This document shows positions 33,316 to 46,635 of a stretch of DNA of 64,000 bases, one piece after another; the stretch's first letter is position 1, and every line of letters begins with the position of its first letter. The notes under the pieces are model-generated. The model had not been told where the DNA came from. It searched no databases and saw only the letters and a program-made list of their open reading frames with translations. The stretch is from Endomychus coccineus (Eukaryota > Arthropoda > Insecta > Coleoptera > Endomychidae), in assembly GCA_958510875.1 (NCBI GenBank), contig OY294067.1, positions 264,838,180-264,902,179 of the forward strand, written 5' to 3'. The position numbers and the translations under genes were made by a program.

Positions 33316-36174
33316 TTTTTTCAGACCCATTTATTCCCCGTGATGTGGCTTATGTGGTATGTGGCGTACATTACCAATTGGGTATTGGTAATGGTAGGTT
33401 GAATAACCTGGACAATCGACAACCCATCGTTAACGCTATTGAAGACATTAACGGTAGGTGAAAAGACCGTTCCTAAAATATTTCCTTCTAGCTTATGTAA
33501 TTTCATCATTTCATTCAAAAGTGACCATTTAGGAGTCACATTTCTCTTAACGAACTGTAGTAACCAGAGGCAAATTTTCTACCTTTCTATGATAGTTACT
33601 GAAATATAACAATTTTCTTTGCAATTTGCACCCCATGCAATTAAAAATGGCAGCAATCAATTAATCATTGCCTATCACGGGCTTAAGCTCAAAATAATAA
33701 CTAAAACATGCAAGTATACCAAATGATGGTAACAATAACAATAATTGACAGTTTGACCTTCTTGTACCGAACGATCTAAAATCTGAAAATAAGTCTATCA
33801 AGTACCATAGATAGGTTGTACCGTTTATTCACGAACACCCTGGATTTATCGCAATTTTTCTCTTATTAAATGCATTGTTTATATCAATTACTTCATCCTT
33901 TAAATCTTTCAGAAATATTGATGGTGCTGTAGGATAAAAATGTCCTGCTACTGTCGTGGTGATTTGAAAATTAGTAGCAAAATTTCAAAATAATGGTCTA
34001 CGGCTTTGTTCATGATCACAATTTTCTTTAACTTTCTAATGGTACCTACTCGTTTAGAGTATGCAAGAGGCAAGACGCAAAGTAACATCATCCCATGAAG
34101 AATGCATTAACTCATCGCTGCTGCATTTGACAGTTGACACAATTCCATGCTTCGCACTGCAACTGATGATCTTTTTATATTCTGTTACGAACAAATAAAA
34201 ACTAAAATAATACAACGCAAGCCTGTTTGAGTTTTGAATTTATGTGGTTATTGAAAATGTTACAAATCAAATACCAGAACCACAGAGTAAAGACCTCAAT
34301 TATTCTGTGCCCTGAGATGGTAGAACGTTACTGTCTGATCCTTTGTTTTATAAACGGCCTTGGTCTGACGGATTGTTGTCAACGAGGTGTATAGACCTCG
34401 TTGCTTGTTGTCTTGTTGACCGAGGATTGAGGAAGGGTACGCAGTCTCGCGAAACATAATTGATAGTAAAGTTATTGCCACTTAGAAATAAGCGCTGACT
34501 TTATTAAAAGAATCGCTATTAAAGTATCCTGTAACGAGATTTCAAAATTGAATTTAATTGAACTATTGCAATGCACCGGCCAAGAGACTTAGAATAACTT
34601 TATATAGCGCCTGCAAAAATGAAAGTGACAGCTCTATAACTTACAAAGATCAGACAAACTAGACATCTGTACATCTTCTATGTAACACCTATTCTATGCA
34701 TCTATGATTATTTGTAATGTATAATGTAAATGTAAGCATTACAAAGTTTGTATTTGATTTCTTGTTTAAAAATTGTTTTCGTGTAACATGTAACGCAAAC
34801 ACACCTGAATTTCTTCCCAGGCCTGGGAAGTTGCAAGACGTTTTTTTCTTTCTCTAAAATCATTGTCCTAGATCATTTATTTCTAAGAAATTTATAGATA
34901 GACAAGAAAAACAAATTTTGAAATGAAAAATGAGTTATACAAAACGTAAGAAACTTGAAGGTTAATAATTGGAATGTTAGAATTGAAATCAACCCATGTC
35001 AAATATTGCATAAGCTACAGTGATGACATAAATAAAAAAGGAAGTTTAAATTAAATATGATCTACCTTATTCAATTAAAGTAAGGAGAAGCCTATATTTT
35101 AATAATTAGACGTCGTGACAGTTGGACTCAAATGAGTATGCGTAAATGTCAAAATGAAAGAAACTTAATTAAAGAAACAAAAAATTGACGTTGCAATAAC
35201 TGTCTAGTATTAAAACTTAGAACTTTGAACCTGATGGTTCCCATTGCTTTATCAATTTTCCAAAGGAAATAGTTTCAAGATAATTGGATCATTATAAACT
35301 ATGCCGGGCCATAATTGGCAACAATATAATAAGCTTTTGTTGGTGTTTGAACTAGACCAATACTTTTGCATCGTTGAATCAGATATTCTGTTGAAATTAA
35401 GAGACAAAGATAAACTAGATAACATATAACGTTACAATCTAATAGTCAGACAAAAATTAGTAAGTGCATGCTTAGATGGAGAAAGTCATTCCGAATCAAC
35501 AGTTCCAAAAACTATAACGATGTACGATCGAGCGACGATTAAGTTTATTTCAAAAACTAGAGAGATCCTGATTAGGACCTGCGAATTTATAACGTCGAAC
35601 TTCGGGCAGCCTTAACGATTCGCAGTCTTTTTCGACAAAAATCATCATTATATTAAACGGGAATCGAGTGCGCACATTTTCTATTACCAATGGAAAGTGT
35701 CATTCAAGTTTCAAATATATTGGTTGAATTAGATACCTAATGTAATCTGTTCGAAGTATACGAGAGGGATATCTAACTAATTCCGGTACGTTGCATTTTG
35801 TATTTACATCCCAGATGGTCATTGTTGAGGTAAAAACATGTTTATTGAGTTTTTGCTATTGATAGCATATTATAACATAGGGGTTCATGTGAGGAAATGG
35901 ACTACGCAACTATTGCCTTCGGATTCACTGAAAAATATAGAACATGGATATGGAATCGTTGAAAAACTTCTAGATGATATGATACGATGTTTGTGAGCAG
36001 GTACTATAGTTTTCTCTATGTGCGTGCACTTCCATGATTCCTTTATTACATGGTTTGAGTTGATAAATGGAGGCTCAAAGTTATGTACACTACTCAACTC
36101 AGTTAAGATTGGATTGAATAATTTAGTGATTATCTTTTTCGCAACGTACACATATGTAAATTGTAAATTATAAT
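33316..36174. other. No gene seen; two palindromes
   Basis: A perfect 18-bp palindrome CTTCCCAGGCCTGGGAAG is at 34813-34830, and a 9-bp stem CAACGAGGT / ACCTCGTTG is at 34380-34403, in a repeat-like stretch (34270-34490) ending gcgaaacataatt. No coding evidence. Confidence 0.4.
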
Positions 36175-37165
36175 AATGATTCTTGATCCAGGTATGGATT
36201 ATACTTAAGTTCTTGGGAAATAGCTCACATTAACACTTGTCTACTATATTTTCGTCTTTACGTACGTTTCATCATCAGAAGACATTTGAAAACTAACTCA
36301 ATTTAACTAAAGCGCGGGATTTCTTAAACTAATTGTACTGAGAGTAAGCCAGCCGTCTTAATCGCATCAATTTCATATACAAAATATCTATGTCGCAACA
36401 ACGAACAAAATACTAATTGAAATTATAACTAATTGCTTAAATTATATAATTATGTATTAGAAAACCACTGTACAGTAATGTTTCTATAGTTACAGACGTC
36501 ATATCTCGCGGAAGAGGAAAACAGTCGTAACAACCAAAATCCCTTTGCGCCAATTACAAAATATTCAAAATTTATGGCTACGATAAAAAGGTTTTCGCTC
36601 TACTAATAGTACTAATTCATTGATTTCTACATATACACAAAAAAACTATAAAGAAGTACGTAGATTTTTGCAAGTATTTAATTAATTAAATTTGCCTAAA
36701 TTTGACTTAATGATTAATCATCGGCTCTACTATTTACAGACTTAGCATCACGTTTTATGTGAATCATCTCAAGGATAGATCTTCCATAATAATTGGTGCC
36801 TTTAACTAAAATATTGACACTTTTATAATCTAGGGTTATAATCAAAACAATGTTCAGCAAGGGCGGCGGAATTGTCCAAGTTTTTGTTTTTAGTGCTGTA
36901 CTTTAGACCGTCCCATCGCAATCAAACAATTCAATGCATATACTGTGTGGGTTTGTTTATCTCTAGGTATTCACGGATTTAGATTTGGAAAGTATTTACC
37001 AACACTGTTAGTAGGTTTATGCGCAACATTTATGTCATACTTTTTAATTCATTTTTTAATTTTCTGTGAGGTCTCCGCAATATATGCTAATGCTTTACTA
37101 TTTATATATGATGCTCCATTATAGATTTTGTTTATTCTTTATTTAACGATTAATTAAAGACATTT
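36175..37165 (-). mobile_element. PLE-A copy with decayed nuclease
   Basis: Minus-strand copy of PLE-A: tail at 36180, hammerhead scar at 36254-36283, then a decayed nuclease region (about 36700-37045) in which AHKPTNSVGKYFPNLNP and KQTHTVYALNC can be read. Many stops. A plus-strand PLE-A end follows at about 37400, echoing the inverted pair at 1548-2731. Confidence 0.75.
36254..36283 (-). ncRNA. PLE-A hammerhead scar lacking stem II
   Basis: GTCTT, CTGATGA, TGAAA, ACGTACGT, GTA and AAGAC are all present, but the stem II hairpin has been deleted exactly between the two core boxes. It cannot be active. Confidence 0.65.
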
Positions 37166-37394
37166 TTTAGGTAGCTATTTATTTCCAATGTATTACAATT
37201 CAAAATTGTTGGGCCGGTTTTCTGGGCCTGACAATTTTACATTACTGTGCAATGTTTTTCTAGTTTCAACATTACTATGTAGTGGTTTTCTTATATTCAT
37301 ATATTTTGAACATGACTTTCAATTATTCATGTTTTGTTCGTCGTTCCGTTGTAGAAATTTTGAATTGAAATTAATCCGTTGAAGACGTTTAGTG

Positions 37395-37500
37395 CTTAGT
37401 ACACTGATGATGGTCCTGGGAGCGAAACGTACGTAAAGACGAAAATATAGAAGACATAAGTGTTAATGTGACCTATTTCTCAAGATCTTACATATAATAT
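37395..37500 (+). mobile_element. PLE-A 3' end, plus strand
   Basis: The hammerhead region (37403-37440) has CTGATGA, T, a degraded stem II (GGTC...GAGC), GAAA, ACGTACGT, GTA, AAGAC, followed by the family tail aagtgttaatgtgacctatt. Stem I on the 5' side is lost. Confidence 0.65.
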
Positions 37501-38400
37501 GTAAATTAGAAGATATCACATGCCAAAAAATACCATCATTGTACGTACAACTTATTTCAGAATTCTTATTCAGACTTGCAAGAGATATCGATCCATGGCT
37601 CAATATTTTTATATAAATTTTAGTGTGTAGAATTGCGAATTATTTAAATGCTGAGTCAATTTCAAAAGCTGACAAGACATGAAAGACCATTGGGGATGAA
37701 AATTATCGTTAAATGAATTGATATTTGAAATCAAAAAATAATATCTAATTGAACCAATCAAATTTTCGAAGAATTGTATGAATATCAATTTCTATCATCG
37801 GCATCGTAAGTGGTTTGCGTTATACAAACGAACAATTTTCCGGAAACACTGGAAAAGTCTCCCGTTCAAAATATACTTCAGTAAACCGATTGGATAAGGC
37901 CATGTGGAACCTTTAAAGAAGTCATTCGCGTTCGCGCACAGTCTATTGTTCTCCTAACGTTGTTGCGGACGTTTAAAACTGTGTCGGATGTAGAGGGCGC
38001 AAGCTCTGCTTCGTTCAGTTATGATCTCTAGAAGTTGATCTTCTAATGTGAGTAGTGGGGTTGGAAGTGGTAGAAGACTGAACGGGGTGATGTTGAGTCT
38101 TTCCCATTGTCAAACAGCGCTATTTGGGAATCTTGGCGGTGGCAGTGGTGGCGGCGGCCTGGTAACTTCGTCTCCAGCACGGGAGGAGTGTTCTGAACCA
38201 GCTGTGAATATTAATTAATTTATTGTATCAAATATATAGGTAAAACATTTTGTAAAATGGCAATTAGACAATTATTTTGTAGCACATATTCAGTCTGCTA
38301 GTCACTAGACGAAGTTCTGAAAAAAAGCAGAAAATATTTTCACGTATCAGGTTTCCCAAATAGTTTGGTTCAATCTTCACGTCACTCAAATCCTTTCCAG
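37501..38400. other. No gene assigned; GC-richer patch at 37960-38200
   Basis: The patch contains gcggtggcagtggtggcggc and reads, on the minus strand, a proline-rich stretch (RPPPPLPPRFP) before a stop. It could be a second part of the Harbinger element next door or a decayed exon. I cannot decide. Confidence 0.35.
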
Positions 38401-38479
38401 AATTATGGACAGAATTCCGTGAAGGCTGCTACACTCGGTCGTTGATCACTTAATACATTAACGTGCACTGTGCACTCTT

Positions 38480-39180
38480 CAACTTGCAGACAATAACATG
38501 TGATAGTTTTGCCTACAGTTGCCAATGAGCAACAATGTCTGTAATACACACTGCCTGCACATTCCATGAAAAGTAGCCTTTCCTATTACGATACCTTTTA
38601 GCATTATCTCCTCCTGGAGATTGTATGCGTTTATGTGTGCAGTCTATAGTACCAATTAAACCTATGTGGAAACGCTGCAATATTGTAAAATTGTTCGTTC
38701 ACTTCTCGTTGACCAGCTTCTTTTTCTGGCAAATGAAAAAATTGAACACATAATGAGGCAATTATATTAGTGACTTTGGCTACAATAACATAGGCTGATG
38801 TTTTGCTGACTCCAGCAAAATCTCCAGCTGCAAGGAGTATATTGCCTGTTGCATAAAAACGCAAAGATAGTAATAACTTTGTTGCTAGTGAAATTGCATT
38901 GTTTCTATCTGTAGCAGATTGTATTTCGTCTTGAATTAACTCCAAAAGCATTTCACAAGTGTGTTTTGCAGATGGAAATGTTTTTGAAAAATTCCAGTTC
39001 GTCGTATTCTTCAAAATAATTCAACCTTTAGAAAATATAAGAGTTAATAACCGCAAATTTACAAATATACCTGTAAATTACCTTATTCTAAAAAATTTTG
39101 GATTCCGAAGCCTTATAACAAACTCATCTTCGAAGTCTTCTTCGTTAGAGTCAAAAATTGGTATATTCATTGTATTCATT
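38480..39180 (-). pseudogene. PIF/Harbinger transposase (HARBI1-like), frameshifted
   Basis: On the minus strand 38631-39014 reads CEMLLELIQDEIQSATDRNN, LLLSLRFYATGNILLAAGDF and GVSKTSAYVIV, the helix-turn-helix-like N-terminal part of Harbinger transposases. It then continues, after a one-base frameshift near 38655, with [36 protein letters not shown] and DIVAHWQL, which contains the first catalytic aspartate (TIDCTH) of the DDE domain. The following stop and decay remove the second aspartate and glutamate. No clear terminal inverted repeats or 3-bp duplication were found. Confidence 0.85.
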
Positions 39181-39453
39181 GGTTCAAATACAGAATACAA
39201 ATTCGAAAAAATTGATTAAATAGACCTGTATATCTGGTGAACGGCCGAGGGATAATTTATCTCCAGTGTACACTGCTATTTGGCCGTATACCTTAATTGT
39301 AGAACGCAGGCAGCGGAGTTATTCTCGGTATAAGCTTATAACTAGTATATACTTTCAACTGCTATGGTGATAAGAAGATGTCTTCGATCTTGATGATTTG
39401 GCGGTAGAAATAAATTTGATAATATAATAGATCATAATACCATAATGTAAGTA
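39181..39453. other. Short spacer, no gene
   Basis: Ends at the TA (39452-39453) that borders the mariner element. Confidence 0.4.
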
Positions 39454-40575
39454 CGAGGGTAAGGTAAAAAGTCCCTGAAAAATAAAACAGATGACGCCAC
39501 AATCGAAAATCCCATGTGACATTTGTGATTTACCATCTTTAACTAGAACGCATTAAAATGTCCAGACTGATATGTTATTCAGTTCTATTTTGACACTCAT
39601 CGAAAGGAAGCAGCATTGAAAATATTTGTAAGCTTGGAAAAAATTGAATTTCTCGTCTTGATTAAACTTTATTTGTTGCGTGGAAAAAACATTATGCAAA
39701 CCAAAGCATCGATTGTTCAACATTATGGGGAATCTTCACCATCGATTGGAACGATTCACAGGGGACTTAGTGATTTTCGTTGTGCTAGTATGACCACAAA
39801 CGTTCTGGTCGTCCAATTGAAGTTACAACGTCAGAAATCGTCGATAAAATAGATGGTATGTGATATTGGACAATCGGCGAGTTAAAGTGCACGTGATTGC
39901 TGAGGCTATGGGCATCTCAACCAAAGGGTAGGAACATTTTGCACACATTTTTGAATATGAGAAAACTATCTGCCAGATGGGTGCCGCATTTGCTCTCTGT
40001 TGACAAAAGCGCGTACGTGTGACAACTTCAAAGAAGTGTTTGGCGAGGTTCAAGCGCGATATGAAGAACTTTTTGCTCCGTTTCGTGACCGTGGATGAAA
40101 CACGGATCCATCACAACACACCAGAGACCAAAGAAGAAGAAGTCGAAACAGTGGACTTGTCTTGGTGAATCGAAGCCAAAAAAGGCCAAAGTTCGTTTAT
40201 CGGCCAACAAAGTCATGGCGACAGTTCTTTTGGGATGCACACCGTATCGTCCATATCGATTACCTTGAAATGGGCAAAACGACCACCGGTGTATATTATG
40301 TAGAGCTGTTGGATCGATTCGTAGCAGATTTGCAGCGAAAGCAGCCGCATTTTGCGAAGAAAAAAGTGCTTTTTTACCAGGACAACGCACCGGCGCACAG
40401 ATCCGCAGTCGCAATGACAAAATTGTATGAATTGCGCTACAAATTGGTTCGTCATTCACCATATTCTCCAGATTTGCTCCCCCCCCCCCAGCAATTTTTA
40501 TTTATTTCCAAACTTGAAGAAATGACCTGGCGGAAAGAGATTTGGCTCCAACGATGGATCTACAGATCCAAAACC
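39454..40575 (+). pseudogene. mariner transposase pseudogene (element copy 1)
   Basis: The left inverted repeat begins CGAGGGTAAGGTAAAAAGTC after a TA and matches both ends of the 52123-54592 copy. The transposase is read in several frames: QHYGESSPSIGTIHRG (helix-turn-helix), TVDETRIHH with the first catalytic aspartate, HIDYLEMGKTTTGVYYVELL, YQDNAPAHRSAVAM with the second, and YSPDL before a run of C at about 40480-40489. The third aspartate of the D,D34D triad is not readable. The right terminal repeat is missing, so the element is also 3' truncated. Its product would cut and paste the element at TA sites. Confidence 0.88.
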
Positions 40576-40693
40576 ACTTCTTTTTATGTTTTGCACTTTT
40601 TTATAGTCCATCCTAAAACCACCATCACTCAGGATATTAACTTCACTTATTGCCGTATTTTTTGTTGCATTGGGTTTTTAAACTTATTCTACA

Positions 40694-41175
40694 GGGCCGG
40701 ATTTGGGAGTGGGCAGAGTGGGTGGCCGCCCACAGGCCCCACCAAGAAGGGGCTCCCACCAAGTATAATATATTGAACATAATTTTTGGCATTCAACAAA
40801 AATGATAAGTTGATTTTTTTAATATAGTAATAAATTCATAATTTTATGCAGAATTTGTATTCACATATCTTAATTATTTATTTTGCATTACAATAGCAGG
40901 AAATATTGTATATTTAATATTTATGTAATGACAAGTAGAAATTGAAATAATAATATTTCTGATGTCACATTGCTTTGAAACACAATATAATAACAAGTTC
41001 ATCGAAATTAGTTATTTGAATTTTCCCGCGTGTTCAGTATGTGGTATTACAGATAAGTTTCTGGTTTTTAGTCAATTTGCAGAATTTTACAAACAGTTTG
41101 CAGCAGAAAAAAAAGATACTTCAGCCGTGAACATTTGTACTTCTCATTTTATCCAGAGATTCTTCCAATAATATT
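40694..41175 (+). mobile_element. hAT-type transposon end with an unassigned open stretch
   Basis: A tip CAGGGCCGGATTTGGGAGTG followed by short mirrored G/C blocks (gtgggtggccgcccac, gccccaccaagaaggggc) is characteristic of a large hAT group. The open stretch 40962-41171 (CSVCGITDKFLVFSQFAEF) may be remnant coding sequence. I found no opposite end. Confidence 0.5.
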
Positions 41176-42559
41176 TTCCAAAGATAACTTGTGTTGTACA
41201 ATTCAAATCTCTCATAAAATCCCTGGACATTGATCCGAAGTCAGACATCGCAAATTTGACATAAAGTTAAAGAAAGCTATTAATAGTGTACTGATGAATT
41301 CACTTTTAAAATATCTCATTTGTCACATCACGTTGTAAATCGCTTATGCGTTGATGTACGTACAGCCAAAATATGCGGTGAAAACAGATATTTTTACGCA
41401 ACAAACTTCCTTACTGTGCATTCAACAACTTGACTTCCTTTTGTCTACCCACCGACGTTATTGCCTGCGCGATGGATGCACGTTCATGTATTAAGTATTA
41501 ATGCATCAACGACCGTGAGTAGCAGCCTAGAACTGAAATCAAGTGGGGAATTCTGTGGAAGAAGTCCTCAGATACTTATGGTGATCTAAATAATGTACAT
41601 CCTATACTGAATTTGTTTTCAGAAATGAAACGAATGCAAATCAATGTGAGTTCTTCGTAATTAAATTTTTGTTTCAATCCATTTCCTTGCAGCAGTACCT
41701 ATTCTCGTTCTAGTTCACAGCTTCTTGAAGAATCATCTAATGAATATACACAATAGGACTAACTTCCAGGAACTGCTTTCTTGCCTGACATTTCGTTTCA
41801 GCAGTTTACATTGGGAAACAAACATTTTTAACATGCATATTGTGAATAAGCTCATGCTGATGCATTTTGATATTACAAGAGGGAGAGGAGATAAATAAGG
41901 TATATTTCTCGTTAATTTTCCGCCAAGTTATCATTTCTCATCATAACTGTTTAGAAAAGCCCCATCATCATTAGATCCTTCATCCGAATTAGGTAGGTAT
42001 GTCTTCAAATGGTTTTTCTCCGGAAATTTCAACTAAATCTTTTGATTGGCCAAAAGTATCTGCTTTACCTTTATAACAATTTTTCTTGTTTTGATTAGAT
42101 AGATTTCTCTCGATGCCTTCATGCGTAGAATCACAACTAAATTTTATTTTTCAATACAATCAGTGGTACTTCGCAAAGTTACAAACACATCTCGTGTTGA
42201 AATTCAATAGACGCTTGGTTCTCCTGGTTGAACAGTGACAACAGGTATATTCGTTCAGACATCTGCTTCTCTCTTCCCATGAGCTTCACTGTGGAACCAG
42301 ACAGACGATGAAGACACTGATCAACCATCTTCGGCAGTAATATATCCACCACCTTTGAAAATGTTTGGTGAACCTAGATGCTCCAACACCATTTGCCGGA
42401 AAGCATATATCCCGCTGAGAATGTTATTCTCAATGCCACGCATTGATAATACCGTTCTCGTGATTCAAAGAATCGACGGTGAAACGGTGCGAATCACTAA
42501 CGCCTGATGACGGCCCCAAAACAATGCAAGTGAATTACAAACCTCATCCGGATGAGGGG
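41176..42559. other. No gene assigned
   Basis: Some stretches (about 42230-42540) look like once-coding, higher-complexity DNA, but no domain can be named. Confidence 0.35.
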
Positions 42560-43610
42560 TAAATGTTACGGACCTGAAGAGCTGAGACAAGTGTGAGTGA
42601 GTTAACACAATAAGATGCCTGAAGGGGTATTATTACCCCTTCTGTGGAGCCTGGTAGTGGATGACCTTCAAGAGACACTAACTCTTGAAGGAATGTGCTA
42701 CCAAAGATACCCTGACAATAAAGTGCAAATTTTGAAAGCACATTATGCGACATCATCCAAGAAAGTCGGCTGAACTAGGAATCAACCCTAGTAAAACTAG
42801 AATAGTGGCATTCACCAGGAAAAGATTACATGAAGCAAATCGATCTGAATGGAACCAACATCGTCCTGAAACATGAGATAAAATATGTAGGCATTACACA
42901 AAAGAACGTGAATAAGAAGGTGACATGTGCCCTACTAGTGTGCAGAAGGATGGTAAAGTAAGAATGGAGTTGTTCACCCAAAATACTGCTCTAGATGTAC
43001 ACCATGATGGTGAGACCTATCCTCACCATGGAGCGATAACCTGAAGCGAGAAAACCAAGAAAAGTACCAAACAAACGGAATTGAGTAAGACCCAAAGGCT
43101 CGCATGCAAGGGGGCTCCAAGTTCTTGGCCTAGGGCTAGCATGGAGAATATACTGGGACTAACTCTCTTCCTTGTAGCCATACTTAGGACAGTGAAAAAT
43201 ACTATTCCCTATATAAGCAAAGAAGAATATCTCTCTGAAGAAGAAACACAAAGCGATGGTATCACGGGCAAGGTGTATGTGTTTACACAGAACTTCCAAA
43301 AGCACCTTGGGAATAAAGAAGAATAGAGACAGGGAAACACTCACCCTGTTAGGAAAGGGCAATCTGTTGCTACATCGATGGATCAAGAACTGTAGAAACT
43401 GTAAAAGGTACGGAGCCGGAATCTTTGGGCCCAAAATCAATGGCTAAATATACCAGTATATTTCTAGCGGAAGTTCATGCAATTGAGAGATGTGTACAGC
43501 TCAATCAGGACAAAGGTTACAAAAAGAAGGATATAGCCATCATGTCCGATAGCACTGAGCTCGAAAATCTTTTCCCCTAAAATGGTTCTCAACCACAAAA
43601 CTGAACTTTA
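42560..43610 (+). pseudogene. LINE ORF2 fragment: reverse transcriptase end and RNase H
   Basis: In changing frames the plus strand gives AELGINPSKTRIVAFTRKRL, NGTNIVLKHEIKYVGIT, VCRRMV, LSKTQRLACKGAPSSWPRAS, which are landmarks after the catalytic motif in jockey/R1-like reverse transcriptases. It then gives an RNase H domain: YIDGSRTVE, LAEVHAIERC and IMSDSTELE, with three acidic catalytic positions still visible. A TRK/KYVGIT segment links the thumb. Stops and frameshifts are frequent. It is the most complete LINE remnant of the window, about 1 kb; the YxDD motif itself is lost. Confidence 0.85.
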
Positions 43611-44080
43611 GCTTTGGCTCAATTATTTGACAATGCTGAAACTTCTAAGCCTTCCATTTTGTATGATGCAACTTACATTCCTAAATTGAGAAAACTCGAA
43701 AAACTTCGAAAGTTCTTGAACGTATCCCATGACGACTCCCGTAGAATCATACATTGTGCAGTTTTGTACAGTGTTATTGTGTGTATATGTGCATAAGTGA
43801 CTTTATAATTATCTTGTAGATACCTGGTACTGAAGCGTAAGCAGAATGCCTCCTTGGATCGTATGTTGTTTTATAAAATCGTCTCTCAAACGGGTTGGGA
43901 ACTAATCGAAATAATCTATTAACAATTTCAGTTTACTTTACATAGTCATCTCTTTTCTAATAGTATGGAAGTTGTAAAAAAGTAGGAACCATTCGAGGAT
44001 ATTCACTCTATTATACTAACATACATTACATCTAAACTGAAACTAACTACATAGTACAGGAAAATAAGCTGTAGAAAAAC
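43611..44080. other. No gene seen
   Basis: AT-rich, no recognisable feature. Confidence 0.4.
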
Positions 44081-45345
44081 AATATATCGTGAAATGATAA
44101 GATAGATGCTTGAATTGACCCAAAAGATGTGCACATCTATTCTTTAGGGTCAAACCACAAAAGGTAAAAAGAAATTAGAGTGTGCTTATTAAGTAGTTTG
44201 TTATAAAAAATAAACAAACTAATAACTTGTTAATTTACTCAACATCGTTTCAAAACGTGAACAAAAGGTAGATTTAGGTTCTTTGGTCAAAATGAACAAT
44301 TAATTTCCTAACATTGTTTTCGCCTGATAGCCCTGGTTGAAATTTTCCATGAACCGAGAAAAATTTCGGAACCGGGTTATCCGATCGACTTAAGAATTGT
44401 TGTATCATATGTGATATAAAAATACAAGACATTTTGTGAGAGAATGTTTTTTCCGAAAGGCATATTTATAGAGTTAAGCATGGAAAATGTAAATGAATAT
44501 GTGCAAAATAAAAAAAAAATGTAAATATATATGTTAAAAATCTGAAAAAATTCGAGTTAGTATGCTTCAGTTTTTTCGACAACGCATATTTTCGGAAATA
44601 TTGACACTATTCCGGGAGCGCACGAAATATTTATTTTTCGCTTGAATAAAAACACGTTTATGATGCTATGTATTAGTAAAAAGTGATGCAGTTTGATCAT
44701 TTAAGATCACATCAACATCCGGATCCGGATGAAACATTCTTGTTAGTACGAGCTGAGAATTTGCTGTAATCAATAAATTAGCAAACGATTTGTTAATTGT
44801 CTGAAACTTGTTTGAAAATGAAAACAAATGATATATTTGGATTATTTGGGCGAAAATAAACACTCTTTCATTTACGACATTTTCGGAAAATGTATATTTT
44901 CTGAGTAATTGAAAATTCCGATGGTGCAAGAAACTTGGCCAAACAGAGTTTCCGATCGATTCAAAATAACTTATACCTTATGTAGTATGAAAATACAAGA
45001 CTTGGTTTCACATATTTATTTTCAGACGTTTTCCATTCTAAACAGTCCTTCATTTTTCCGTGCATTTTTCCACAAAAAAGTGTTTTTATACTAGATATGA
45101 TAATATTCTTAAACCAATCGGATACCGGTTCTGCAAATTTTTCTCGACCCATGGAAAATTTCAACCCTCTATAATTTGGAAAATATGATAAATGAATTGT
45201 TCATCATCACCCAAATAAGCTAAATCTTCCGTTTGTTCATTTTGATGAATTGAACAAACTATTAGTTTGATTATTGTTTATAGAAAATCGGCATAACTTT
45301 TAGGTCAATTCAAGCCTCATTTCAAATTTCACGATTTGAAATCTT
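44081..45345. mobile_element. Foldback element, about 1.26 kb
   Basis: The arms at about 44081-44450 and 45070-45345 are inverted. Landmarks are cttgaattgacccaaaag (44110) against acttttaggtcaattcaag (45298), and ggttgaaattttccatg (44336) against catggaaaatttcaaccc (45151). The centre has no transposase. Confidence 0.75.
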
Positions 45346-45554
45346 ACTTTCCCGTAATAACTTTAATGAAAATGCGAACCAAAAAATGTTAAAATCAGGA
45401 GCATTAAGTAGTACATCAACAGTTATAATTTACATGCTTTCAGGCTAGGTACTAGAATCGTATGCTAATCTGTCTTATTTATAAGGAGGTCAATACTTGG
45501 TAATAGGTTGAGACTTCTTGGGTAAATTATACATTATTAATATTGACTAATATT

Positions 45555-45900
45555 GTCGACAGCTTTCGCAAAAACCTCCGAGTAAAGATTATCATTCAAT
45601 TTAAAAGCGAATTTCCAAGAATTCCTTAAGAATTCTTCTGAGGAGAGGCAATATCCAGGGCGTTCTCCTCCAGGTGCATGAAGGAAGTTTCTAAACATGA
45701 CATTCGTAATCAGCGACCTCGAAAATCCCTGAGTAACGATTATTATTCTATTCCAGCAAAAATGTCCAAGAATTCCTCGGAGGAGAGGTAACATCTTGAG
45801 CGTACTGCTCCCCAGGTGCATGGAGGAAGTTTTTAAACAACGTATTCGTGATCAGCGACCTCCAAAACCCCCGAGTAACAATTTCCAGCCAATTTTCTGA
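45555..45900. repeat. Satellite-like tandem array, about 2.3 units of ~145-150 bp
   Basis: The phrase cagcgacctcnaaaacccc with gagtaac recurs at about 45558 (degraded), 45711 and 45853; aagaattcctcggaggagag and caggtgcatgnaggaagttt recur between. The same phrase appears with a longer period near the window's right end. Confidence 0.75.
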
Positions 45901-46635
45901 TATCTTACTTGATGAAATAAATTTGATAATTATTTGCTAAATAAAACCATATAATTGGCCATAAATTGTTGAATAAAAAAGGGAAAACAAGAGATATCTC
46001 TTTTTCCTTATCGGCTTCCTGTTCAGGGGACTTTTCCGAACATTTTGACTACAAAATGAGCTCAATTCATGCTCTGCAGCAAAATTAGGATGTCGATTGC
46101 AAATTTTACCAGACTATATTTACAGGTATCTAGGACAAGATGCAACGAAGTGCTATGAAATCGGGTACATTATCTGCAGCTATTGATTCCTGTAAGTCAA
46201 ACACGTTCCCCTACAAACAATGTATGTATCCATGGTGGCCTTCGAGACAGAATGATCAATTAGAAAATACGTAAATCATTGACCTAGAGTTGTCTCGTCG
46301 AAAACATGAATCCTGTTCGACTCTCAGTATTAGTGAAGCAGATAGTCTGAAGTAAAATGGGAAGACGATGATAAGTTACCATATCTTGAAGCCTTAACCA
46401 ATTTTGGGAATATTTTGTTATTCATATAGGTTGGGATGCGTCTCTTCAATACCTCAGTGCTATCTAATTGTCATGTTTTTGTCACGTCTTATCCAACAGA
46501 AAACAAAAAACATCAAGTATCGATTCAAACGCGTTGACCTTAGGTACTTATATTAATTTTGAAATCGTATTACAATTTCGTTCGATTAGTTTGTCGCGTT
46601 GATTATAGTGAACGAACAACGAAACTCTTACCCTA
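45901..46635. other. No gene seen
   Basis: Nothing recognisable. Confidence 0.35.

Noticed and set aside
33222..33539. Overlapping open frames on both strands, possible exon
   Set aside because: The left part is the arm of the 32168-33315 inverted-repeat element; no homology or splice evidence for the rest.
34270..34490. A possible fourth hammerhead, with gcgaaacata and a nearby 9-bp hairpin
   Set aside because: The first core box would be TTGAGGA and no stem II or stem I pairing fits; it stays an unclassified repeat.
40162..40776. A 204-codon open frame that looks like a gene
   Set aside because: It is a chance frame through the mariner pseudogene: it contains transposase motifs but begins and ends in shifted, unrelated sequence.
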